DNA from: Dehalococcoidia bacterium
GTDB lineage: Bacteria > Chloroflexota > Dehalococcoidia > Lucifugimonadales > UBA826
Length of the DNA stretch: 64,000 nt
Assembly (NCBI GenBank): GCA_029936675.1
Contig: JAPYSB010000002.1
Location: forward strand, 44,184-108,183
Direction: 5' to 3'
Position 1 is the stretch's first letter. The number at the start of each line of letters is the position of its first letter. This document shows, in pieces, positions 52,609 through 60,596 of the stretch. Below the pieces are notes generated by a model. The model was given only the letters and a program-made list of their open reading frames with translations. It had not been told where the DNA came from and did no database searches. The position numbers and the translations under genes are program-made.

Positions 52609-53532
52609 TTATGAGTATTTACCTTTAATCTGTGGTGCTGTGTCACTGTGACCTTGCTCTTCTCTTTCTAATCGAGTTGCCCTCTCCCACTCCCTTTTTA
52701 AATCATCTCGAACTTTTAAGGTCAGCAAACCCAATCCTTCTCCCTCAAGAGTTACTGTGTCACCGTCCATAATAGGGCTTAAGCCTCTGTGGTTAGTCCC
52801 CGTAGCCAACACATCCCCTGGCTCTAAGGTGTGTATTGAAGTTATCCACTCCAAAGCTCGAGGTATTTTGTGAGCCATATCATCAGTATTAAAATTCTGT
52901 TTCAGATCCCCATTCACATGTAGATTGATTTGTAAATTTTGCGGATTTTTAATTTCGTCAGCAGTAACTAAATAAGGGCCCATAGGAGCGAAAGTATCTC
53001 TTGATTTCATTTGGTAAAACACGCCACCTCCGCTGGTTAACCCTCTAGCCGACATGTCTATAAAATTCATATATCCAAAGATATAGTCATAAGCCTCTTC
53101 AGCTTTAATTTTAGTGGCCTTTTTCCCTATTACCAAAGCCAACTCAGCTTCAGGTTCAAATATCGTGGCCGGTACATCAGGTAAAACAATAGTCCCACCG
53201 TCCGGCAGTACAGCGTTTGGTGATTTTGGAAAAGCATTGATAGGAGCAGGCTCATCCCTAGTACCATCTTCCATGTAATTAACCGCCATGCAAACAATGT
53301 TGTGTGGCTTAGGGACAGGCGAATTAAAAGTTACGGAAGCAACATCTATTCCATCCTCAGCAGCAACTAATTTTTCGATTTCAGGTCTGTAATCATCGAA
53401 GGATTCTATAATCCTATTAAGTAATCCCTGGGCATGATTATGCTCATCTACAGGAACTGCTTTGGATATATCTACAATTTTGTCCCCTTTAACAACTCCC
53501 AAAGTAAAATTATTAAAAAACGCCAGTTTCAT
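52609..53532 (-). CDS. Fumarylacetoacetate hydrolase-family protein
   Basis: A 307-residue FAH-superfamily enzyme with the metal motif IFEPEAELALVIGKKATKI (about 115-133) and Asp/Lys-containing loops YMNFIDMSARG and DGDTVTLEGEGLG. Members hydrolyse C-C bonds of acylpyruvates or isomerise and decarboxylate hydroxymuconic acids after meta-ring cleavage. ATG 53532 (MKLAFFNN) follows GGAGTG and matches family starts; the longer track start is rejected. Its divergent neighbours are an extradiol-type VOC protein and a flavin monooxygenase, which supports an aromatic-type pathway. Confidence 0.87.
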   Translation of the reverse strand: MKLAFFNNFTLGVVKGDKIVDISKAVPVDEHNHAQGLLNRIIESFDDYRPEIEKLVAAEDGIDVASVTFNSPVPKPHNIVCMAVNYMEDGTRDEPAPINAFPKSPNAVLPDGGTIVLPDVPATIFEPEAELALVIGKKATKIKAEEAYDYIFGYMNFIDMSARGLTSGGGVFYQMKSRDTFAPMGPYLVTADEIKNPQNLQINLHVNGDLKQNFNTDDMAHKIPRALEWITSIHTLEPGDVLATGTNHRGLSPIMDGDTVTLEGEGLGLLTLKVRDDLKREWERATRLEREEQGHSDTAPQIKGKYS

Positions 53533-53638
53533 AGCTATTACACTCCTTCCGAAAAAACCCGTTTCCAAAACAATGATCGTTAGCATATCATTAAGCTAAT
53601 TAATAAGTGTCATGCAATAAAACATTAGGAGGGAAGCT

Positions 53639-54112
53639 ATGCCTTCAATAGCAGGATTGGGACACGTTGGTATATACACACACGATCTTTCAAAAATGCG
53701 CGATTTCTATTCGAGAGTAATGGGTCTCGAAATCACTGATGAAGAAATTGAAGAAAGGGGCATCGTTTTCATGTCTTCGAATCCAGAGGAAGAACATCAC
53801 GAATTCGTGTTGATGAAAGGGAGGGATGTACCTGAAGGTTCCAAAATGGTTCAACAAATCTCATTTTATGTAAATGAGTTATCTGAATTAAAGGACTTTC
53901 ATCAGCTTTTTGTATCCGAGGAAGTTCGTATAGAGCGAACTGTAAGCCATGGAAACGCCTTCGGTATGTATGCGCTTGACCCCGAGGGCAACACTATAGA
54001 AATCTATTATCGAACGGGCTTTCCCGTACCACAACCATGTGCTGACCCTGTCAATCTGCAAGATTCAGAAGAGTCGTTGATAGCTCAGGCTAAGTCAAGG
54101 ATCCCTGCATAG
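53639..54112 (+). CDS. VOC-family extradiol dioxygenase-like protein
   Basis: A 157-residue vicinal-oxygen-chelate protein with two beta-alpha-beta-beta-beta modules. Likely metal ligands are His in GLGHVGIYTHDL (about 8), His in EHHEFVLMKG (about 54) and Glu in NTIEIYYRTGF (about 122), the His-His-Glu set of extradiol dioxygenases and glyoxalases. AGGAGGG precedes the ATG. The context (FAH hydrolase and flavin monooxygenase) favours ring cleavage over glyoxalase activity. Its stop is 5 nt before the next start. Confidence 0.84.
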   Translation: MPSIAGLGHVGIYTHDLSKMRDFYSRVMGLEITDEEIEERGIVFMSSNPEEEHHEFVLMKGRDVPEGSKMVQQISFYVNELSELKDFHQLFVSEEVRIERTVSHGNAFGMYALDPEGNTIEIYYRTGFPVPQPCADPVNLQDSEESLIAQAKSRIPA

Positions 54113-54117
54113 GAACC

Positions 54118-55278
54118 TTGACTATATCTTGGCCAACAGAGCAGATTGAAAAGCGACAAGCATTGCTTGAGGCGGTACATGGTACCCAAAGTGAAATAGA
54201 GGCGCATTTCCAAGAATCGGAGGATCAGGGCCACCTCGCACAAGCCACCGCTGATGCTCTGCTTGACGCAGGTTTGTTAGGCTTAAAACTTCCCCTTGAA
54301 CTGGGTGGAGCTGAGGCAGACCCAGTTACCCAAATGAAGGTAATATCCGAAATTGCCGCTATAGACACGTCTGCTGCATGGTGCACCATGGTTTCTGCAA
54401 CCAATGTAGGTTCTGCAGGAGCATTCCTACCAGACAGAGGAATAGATGCGGTTTTCGATCAAGGGACTCATCCTATGATTGTTGGTGTAGGAATGCCCTT
54501 CGGTGAAGCCAACAAGACAGATGACGGATTCTTTGAGATATCGGGCAAATGGCCATATGGAAGTGGCATAAAAACTTCCAGATGGGTCACGGCTGGTGCA
54601 AAGGTAAAACCTGCAATCCAAAGTGATGTTCCATTTGAAATACGAGCCATTTTAAAAACAGAAAAGGTGCAAATTATCGAAAATTGGGATGTGTCAGGTC
54701 TAAGAGGCAGTGGCAGCAATGATTTTTTCGTTGAAAAAGCAATAATACCTGAATACATGACCTGGGCCGGGGACGGCACCCCTAATCGCGGCGGATTTTT
54801 ATACAATATTAAGAGACCCGCTTTTGTGGTATTCGGTCATGCTGGAATAGCATTGGGTACAGCAAAAAGGTCTCTTGTAGAAATTACGCATTTTTCACAA
54901 ACGAGGTCTAGAAATTTACCCGGACAAAGTTCTATATCCTCAAACCCTATATTTCAAGCTGATATAGCTCAGCTTGATCTTAAATTAAGAGCGATGAATG
55001 CTTTAGCCACCGAAGAATTTGGAGAAGTCTGGCAATACGCGCAAACAGGTGAAAAGTTAAGTGATAAAGAGCAAGCCAAAATCAGGGCCATTGGCTCTTG
55101 GGTCACAAAAGAATCCCTAGATATAGTCACAAAATCCTTTCAGTATGCAGGCGGTGCCGCTTTGAATAAAAATAATCCTCTTCAGCAGTGTTTTAGAGAT
55201 ATGTATGCGGCCTCCCAACACTACATGGTTAGCGCTACGCATTTTCAATCTTATGGGAGCGAGTACTTCAACAAATAA
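54118..55278 (+). CDS. Acyl-CoA dehydrogenase-fold flavin monooxygenase (HsaA/DszC-like)
   Basis: A 386-residue protein beginning at TTG with AGGA 4 nt upstream. It has the acyl-CoA dehydrogenase fold: GLLGLKLPLELGGAEADP (about 52-69), TSAAWCTMVSATNVGS, ISGKWPYGSGIKTSRW and near the end QCFRDMYAASQHYMVS. This is typical of flavin-dependent hydroxylases such as HsaA, HpaB-like and DszC, which use reduced flavin from a partner reductase. It lies between the VOC gene and an MFS gene that starts directly after its stop. The substrate, probably a phenol or thioaromatic, is unknown. Confidence 0.82.
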   Translation: MTISWPTEQIEKRQALLEAVHGTQSEIEAHFQESEDQGHLAQATADALLDAGLLGLKLPLELGGAEADPVTQMKVISEIAAIDTSAAWCTMVSATNVGSAGAFLPDRGIDAVFDQGTHPMIVGVGMPFGEANKTDDGFFEISGKWPYGSGIKTSRWVTAGAKVKPAIQSDVPFEIRAILKTEKVQIIENWDVSGLRGSGSNDFFVEKAIIPEYMTWAGDGTPNRGGFLYNIKRPAFVVFGHAGIALGTAKRSLVEITHFSQTRSRNLPGQSSISSNPIFQADIAQLDLKLRAMNALATEEFGEVWQYAQTGEKLSDKEQAKIRAIGSWVTKESLDIVTKSFQYAGGAALNKNNPLQQCFRDMYAASQHYMVSATHFQSYGSEYFNK

Positions 55279-56556
55279 ATGATTTCTGCAATATCCCAAA
55301 AATTTCTTGGCCCGGCAATGGCCTATCCTTCTTACCGGGCTTACTGGTTCGGTACATTGGCATCAGTTATCGGGTTTCAGATGTTGAACTTCAGTCAATT
55401 CTGGATCATACATGATTTAACTGAATCACCTCTATATTTGGGTTATGTTGGCTTGGCTACCGCACTTCCCGCCATAGTGTTGAATATCTTTGGAGGAGTC
55501 GTCGCAGACAGGTTGGACCGAAAAAAATTAATAGGCATAACCCAAACAATTAACGGTCTAATAATACTGATTCTAGCGGGGTTAACTTTTGCAGAGGTTA
55601 TCCAGGCATGGCACGTCATAGTTTTAGCCTTCCTTACCGGAGCTATCAATGCTTTTGACCAGCCGGCGAGAGTGGCTATATACCCCAGCCTAATTGATAG
55701 ATCAGTAATGATGAACGCTGTGGCATTAAATTCAGCAATATGGACGGGAACCAGAATAATAGCCCCGGCTATAGCAGGAGTAGTAATTTCCTTAACTGGA
55801 ACGGCTACGTCTTTTCTAATTTCAGCCCTAGGGTTTTTTACAATGGCTGCAGTAGTACTCTCAATGACAGTACCAAAAGATGAATCTGAAACTCCACCGT
55901 CATCGAAAGGAAATGATTTATTGGAAGGTGTTCGTTTCATATGGAAGAACAATGTGTTTTTGATATTAATTTGTATTACATTCTTTAACAGTTTCTTTGG
56001 TATGGCATATATACCAATGATGCCTATCTTCGCTGTAGATATACTCAAGGTAGGTGCAGATGGTCAAGGGGTTTTGATGGGTCTAGGTGGGATTGGCGCC
56101 CTATCAGCCACAATGATTATTGGAAGGACCGGAAATTTCAAACAAAAAGGACTGTTAATAATATTTGGGTCCGTATTTTTTGGTCTTTCAATAGCTGGTT
56201 TTGCCCTCTCTTCGATGCAATATGGGAATTATTACGTTGCACTCATTCTTCTTTTTATCGTCGGCGTAAGTAGTTCCTGCTACATGATATCGATAATGAG
56301 TTCGCTACAAATAATGGTTCCAAACCACATGAGGGGAAGAGTTATGGGATTTTACGGGATGACATGGAGCATAATGCCTCTAGGCGGGATGTATGTTGGT
56401 TCGCTATCAAGATATATAGGGGAAGACACCACCGGAGTTCCTATTGCAGTGGCAATAGGCGGGATTCTCATCGCCGTTTTCGCAATCGGGCCTTTCTTTA
56501 TGAATCGAAATGTAAGAAATCTTGGAACGATATTGCAGACTCATCAAGCGAATTAA
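55279..56556 (+). CDS. MFS transporter, MFS_3/EntS-like type
   Basis: A 425-residue carrier whose ATG directly follows the stop of the flavin monooxygenase (TAAATG), so the two are coupled. The N-terminus (AYPSYRAYWFGTLASVIGF) and the loop GGVVADRLDRKKLIG are those of the MFS_3 branch, as in the genes at 7995 and 17948. Uptake or export of the monooxygenase substrate or product is the likely role. Confidence 0.87.
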   Translation: MISAISQKFLGPAMAYPSYRAYWFGTLASVIGFQMLNFSQFWIIHDLTESPLYLGYVGLATALPAIVLNIFGGVVADRLDRKKLIGITQTINGLIILILAGLTFAEVIQAWHVIVLAFLTGAINAFDQPARVAIYPSLIDRSVMMNAVALNSAIWTGTRIIAPAIAGVVISLTGTATSFLISALGFFTMAAVVLSMTVPKDESETPPSSKGNDLLEGVRFIWKNNVFLILICITFFNSFFGMAYIPMMPIFAVDILKVGADGQGVLMGLGGIGALSATMIIGRTGNFKQKGLLIIFGSVFFGLSIAGFALSSMQYGNYYVALILLFIVGVSSSCYMISIMSSLQIMVPNHMRGRVMGFYGMTWSIMPLGGMYVGSLSRYIGEDTTGVPIAVAIGGILIAVFAIGPFFMNRNVRNLGTILQTHQAN

Positions 56557-56596
56557 AGAATACTTAGTTGTTAAAACAATACGACCGATAACCTGC

Positions 56597-57844
56597 TCAC
56601 GATTCAGTCATCTGGGGCTCTCGTGAAAAGAAAACCAAAATGGCCCCCAGAAGAAGAGCTCCGATCACCAATACAAACCCTGGTCGGTAGGTATCGGTGA
56701 TATCAAACAACAGCCCAACCAATACTGGGGCCACAGCTGTACCAAGTATTCTAATTGGTTGTGTTATACCTCTTATGGACCCTATATGTGCCCGGCCGAA
56801 ATATCGTGCCCACAAAGATTCACTTAGAGGAATGGTTCCTCCGAATCCAAATCCATATAGGAAAAACCCTGCCAATAACATCGGGATCAGTGAAATTGGA
56901 CCCGATACCAACATTAAAGAAACACCTATTGAAGATATAGTGTAGGCTGCCATCACAAGAAATCTCGGGTGAAATCTTTGCATTGCGAACCCCCATACTG
57001 GCTTTGACGACAGATTGGCAAGGCCGTTGACTGAAATACCAATTGCTCCGACAGTTCGGGCGAAACCTGACTCCTGAGAAAACGGAATTGCATGTATCAA
57101 CACACAAGCAAGCCCTGCCGCGATGAAAGCAAATCCAAAGACTAGGAGCCAAAAACTACTGGTTTTGATTGCTTGGGAGCGATTGAACGGTCGAAATTCA
57201 GATTCAGGTATATCTGACGAAACATGATCATCGTAGTCATCAACCCCGTCAGGTAAAAGGCCATAATCCTCTGGGGTACGCCGCATAAAGAAACTTACAG
57301 GGATAACCAGAATAAGTATAAGAGCACCGAGGGAAAAATACCCGCTTCTCCAGCCAAAATTGTCTACAACTCCAGTCAGTATCAGAGGGGTCACTAAACT
57401 ACCGAGAGATATTCCCGACGATCCTAGCGCCAGTGCCCATCCCCTCTTCCTGACAAACCACTTATTAACAGCAGAATTCACAACAAATGGACTAAATAAA
57501 TTCCATCCAACGAATCCAGCGATTAAATATACGAATAAATAAACCATTAAACTGGACTGGATCCCAAGTAGGACCAGGCAGACAGCACTCATAGAAGCCC
57601 CGGTGAATATCAGCGGTTTGGGTCCTCTCTTATCAAGAATACTTCCGACTACTATGCTCGAGAACGCTCCCGTACCAATTGCAATGGAGGGTCCCAACGT
57701 GTATTGCCAAACTTTCCAGCCTAGATCGTCCACCATCGGTAAAGTGAATACGCCAATGGCAGATTGGCTTACACTCAGGAATGCAAAATTACAAAGGATA
57801 GCTCCTAAAACTATCCACCAGCCGTAATAGAGACGTGAGAACAT
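56597..57844 (-). CDS. MFS transporter, monocarboxylate/OFA-like type
   Basis: A 415-residue carrier with 12 helices. It begins SRLYYGWWIVLGAILCNFAF, has GSILDKRGPKPLIFTG as loop 2-3 and a negatively charged central loop (DGVDDYDDHVSSDIPESEF). The segment RRTPEDYGLLPDG is shared with the carrier at 6499 (RNKPEDYGLLPDG), so the two belong to one subfamily. No enzyme gene lies in the same direction next to it. Confidence 0.87.
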   Translation of the reverse strand: MFSRLYYGWWIVLGAILCNFAFLSVSQSAIGVFTLPMVDDLGWKVWQYTLGPSIAIGTGAFSSIVVGSILDKRGPKPLIFTGASMSAVCLVLLGIQSSLMVYLFVYLIAGFVGWNLFSPFVVNSAVNKWFVRKRGWALALGSSGISLGSLVTPLILTGVVDNFGWRSGYFSLGALILILVIPVSFFMRRTPEDYGLLPDGVDDYDDHVSSDIPESEFRPFNRSQAIKTSSFWLLVFGFAFIAAGLACVLIHAIPFSQESGFARTVGAIGISVNGLANLSSKPVWGFAMQRFHPRFLVMAAYTISSIGVSLMLVSGPISLIPMLLAGFFLYGFGFGGTIPLSESLWARYFGRAHIGSIRGITQPIRILGTAVAPVLVGLLFDITDTYRPGFVLVIGALLLGAILVFFSREPQMTES

Positions 57845-58008
57845 CTAAACATACTAATGCATTTGAATTGGAGAATAAAATAGGTTTTAAGTTGATAAAA
57901 CTGGAGTTTATTCATGGCATACCACCCAGTCGTTAACAATGCTAGAGTTGTTGAGCCTCAGTCGCTAAATCTCAACGAGAAATTTATGTATTCTGCAAAC
58001 AGCTCTGA

Positions 58009-59334
58009 ATGAAGAATCCGGTCTTTTTAATACTGGTATTACTAATACTGTTTTCCTGTTCCTCTGTTTCTGAGGATGGTCCACAGGAACCTTTCGCTTC
58101 GCCAACTAAATTAGTGACCCAGCCTAAGGGTCTTGATGTAGAAACCAAGAATGCATCAACAGCGACACCACCATTTGTCTTCGTCCCCCCAGCTAATATT
58201 ACCCCCTCTCCGATACCCCTTACCCCAACTTCCACATCGACTCCCCTCACACCTCTTGGTTCCCTGAACATCGAGAGAGTGTTTCCGAAGGTCTCTTTCA
58301 AGAGAATGGTTGACCTAATATTCTCGGGCGTTGGTACCCCGCAGGCGTTCCTCGTTTTGCAGCCAGGTAGAATCGTGGTATTTAACTACAATGAAAGCGA
58401 TCCGCAACCTCAAGAATTCTTAGACATCCGGGGCAGGGTAAGTGATAAAGGCAACGAGGAAGGTCTTCTGGGAATGGCCTTATCTCCAGATTTTTCGGGC
58501 GACGGGCATTTCTACCTCTACTATTCCGCCGCGAACCCAAGACGTTCTGTACTTTCCCGATTTACCATCAGACCAGGCGATATTAGCAGCGGTGATCCGA
58601 GCAGTGAGCGAGTGATATTTGAGGTACCTCAACCTTATTCCAATCACAATGGAGGACAGATTCGCTTTGGCCCACAAGGCCTGTTATATATCGGTCTTGG
58701 CGACGGGGGTAAAAAAGGGGACCCTATCGGCAATGGACAGAACCTGACAACGCTGTTGGGTTCAATTATTCGCATCGACGTTAGGACGTTAGACTCGAAA
58801 GGTACATACACCGTCCCTTCCGACAATCCTTTTACAGGTTCCTCCAACGCAAAAGGCGAGATTTGGGCGTATGGGCTACGAAATCCATGGCGATTCAGCT
58901 TCGATTCTCAGACAGGAAGCTTATGGGTTGGGGACGTTGGACAGAACGATTTTGAGGAAATCAACCTGGTGACAGGGGGGAGCAATTACGGATGGAACAT
59001 AATGGAGGGATCTCATTGCTATGCTGATTCGGATGAAGCATGCGACCAGTCAGGGTTAGAGCTTCCTGTTGCGGAGTACGGCCGTGAGGAAGGTTGTTCC
59101 GTGACGGGCGGTTACGTTTATAGAGGTTCGAGATTACCAGAATTAGCAGGGGCCTATGTATATGGAGACTATTGCACTGGAAAAATATGGGCTCTAAGGC
59201 ATGATGGTAACGAGATTACCGAGCACCTGCAGATCGCCGATTCATCCTTGAACATATCGTCGTTCGCCCAATCTCCTGCTGGAGAAATATTCATACTTTC
59301 CTTTGACGAGAAAATCTACCGGTTTACCCGTTAG
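58009..59334 (+). CDS. PQQ-dependent soluble aldose/glucose dehydrogenase-like lipoprotein
   Basis: A 441-residue exported protein. The leader ends in the lipobox LFSCS (about 14-18), then a Pro/Thr-rich linker (ITPSPIPLTPTSTSTPLTPL) leads to a propeller of the glucose/sorbosone dehydrogenase family. Marks are GLLGMALSPDF, NHNGGQIRFGPQGLLYIGLG with the active-site His, RNPWRFSFD and GWNIMEGSHCY. Such enzymes oxidise sugars to lactones with PQQ and pass electrons to a membrane acceptor. The lactone could feed SMP-30-type hydrolases. No PQQ synthesis genes are seen. Start ATG 58009 has no strong ribosome site. Confidence 0.86.
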   Translation: MKNPVFLILVLLILFSCSSVSEDGPQEPFASPTKLVTQPKGLDVETKNASTATPPFVFVPPANITPSPIPLTPTSTSTPLTPLGSLNIERVFPKVSFKRMVDLIFSGVGTPQAFLVLQPGRIVVFNYNESDPQPQEFLDIRGRVSDKGNEEGLLGMALSPDFSGDGHFYLYYSAANPRRSVLSRFTIRPGDISSGDPSSERVIFEVPQPYSNHNGGQIRFGPQGLLYIGLGDGGKKGDPIGNGQNLTTLLGSIIRIDVRTLDSKGTYTVPSDNPFTGSSNAKGEIWAYGLRNPWRFSFDSQTGSLWVGDVGQNDFEEINLVTGGSNYGWNIMEGSHCYADSDEACDQSGLELPVAEYGREEGCSVTGGYVYRGSRLPELAGAYVYGDYCTGKIWALRHDGNEITEHLQIADSSLNISSFAQSPAGEIFILSFDEKIYRFTR

Positions 59335-59445
59335 TCTGATCCAAATATTTTCTCTCGACGAGGCTCCGATTATTGATTCTGACTCACATACCGGTTTAGG
59401 TAGCACCTATCTATGGTGTCAAAGACCGACGAAATATGATGTCAC

Positions 59446-60288
59446 TCATTCTACAAACTCCAGTATTTTTCTGAAATAATTTTCTCCACCAATGATGTAT
59501 GTATCGTTGTGGTCCGCCCCTACAACAGCGTAAAAAGACTTGTTAACATTAGCTAAATCATAAATCTTTTCTCCCATCTCAATTGGAACAACCGAGTCAT
59601 TTGTTCCATGAATAACCATGAGTGGAGAGCCAAGACTGCCGGCCATTGAACCAGAAGCATATCTGTCACGAATCAGTAGATTGACCAAAAATTCAGGAAG
59701 ATAAGGGTAGTGAATTTTTGCCAAAGCCACTGTAGAGGTGAATGGAGCCTCTATTATGACTCCGCCAACGTCATATATTGATGCCATTTTAAGAGCGACT
59801 GCGCTACCTAAGGATCGCCCGAAAAAAAACACATTCTGAGTGCCTTCTTCGGATCCTACTCGATCTATCAAAAAGTCCACTGCAGCTTCAGCATCCAAAT
59901 ACAACCCTGATTCCGAAGGTGATCCCTGACTTAATCCATAACCTCTATAGTCAAAAATAAAGATACTGGCTCCCACATAAGTATGCATCAGTTTTATGTA
60001 ATCCAACCGGTCACCTATATTTCCAGCATTTCCATGAAACCAGACCAGCGCAATCTCACTCTCGCCAGGTAGGAACCATCCGTGTAGTTCAATTCCATCT
60101 GCAGAAGTTAAGTAAACATCCTCATAATTTAGGCCAACATCCGATGGGGTCATAGGCAGTTCATGGCTTGGAAAATACACAAAATATTTATCTAACACCA
60201 GGCACCCGGTTTGAATAATCGAAATGAGAATAATTAACATCACAACAAAGGTGACAGAACACAATTTACCCCTAATAAAAATCAACAT
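59446..60288 (-). CDS. Membrane-anchored or lipoprotein alpha/beta hydrolase
   Basis: A 280-residue alpha/beta hydrolase like ABHD13/BEM46 proteins. An N-terminal helix ends near IIQTGC, which could serve as a lipobox. The core shows LVWFHGNAGNIGDRLDY (oxyanion loop), FDYRGYGLSQGSPSE, nucleophile elbow FFGRSLGSAVAL (about 150-160), VIHGTNDSVVP with Asp and ADHNDTYI with His. The natural ester or thioester substrate is unknown. It converges with the sugar dehydrogenase gene and is followed by a long non-coding stretch before the kinase. Confidence 0.86.
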   Translation of the reverse strand: MLIFIRGKLCSVTFVVMLIILISIIQTGCLVLDKYFVYFPSHELPMTPSDVGLNYEDVYLTSADGIELHGWFLPGESEIALVWFHGNAGNIGDRLDYIKLMHTYVGASIFIFDYRGYGLSQGSPSESGLYLDAEAAVDFLIDRVGSEEGTQNVFFFGRSLGSAVALKMASIYDVGGVIIEAPFTSTVALAKIHYPYLPEFLVNLLIRDRYASGSMAGSLGSPLMVIHGTNDSVVPIEMGEKIYDLANVNKSFYAVVGADHNDTYIIGGENYFRKILEFVE

Positions 60289-60596
60289 AAAGAATGCCCG
60301 AAATCAAATAAACCTAAACATATTAAAGTAGTCTAATTAGTTTAATTCACTCAGAGGCCAATGCGGTGATTACGGAAAAACTGGCGATCTCAGCCCTAAC
60401 AGGGCCGTATGTTAAACCGCTATGCCATGGGTCCGCTTTTAAGGGTCCGCCCTTTAAAATTTCAAACAGTTCCGCCTAACAGGTGTTTTCACCTTTTCCA
60501 GAATATAAATAATGGTTTAGAATTATCCAGGAGTGAAGTGAGCCTAACCTAAGGTTCCACCCATTCGAATATTGTGAGTCCGAAGGGGGAAGTGCT
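60289..60596. other. 308-nt intergenic stretch with several hairpins
   Basis: No gene was found. It contains CAGCCCT-AAC-AGGGCCG (around 60394-60410), the octamer GGGTCCGC twice 15 nt apart (around 60430-60455), a hairpin built from the second copy, and AGGTG-TTTT-CACCTTTT (around 60482-60498), which could be a terminator on the plus strand. A small RNA or long kinase leader is possible; no known RNA family is recognised. Confidence 0.4.

Noticed and set aside
60380-60470. tRNA-like sequence in the intergenic stretch
   Set aside because: The phrase around CCGCTATGCCATGGGTCCGC recalls tRNA pieces, but no cloverleaf with T-loop GTTCRA could be built on either strand.
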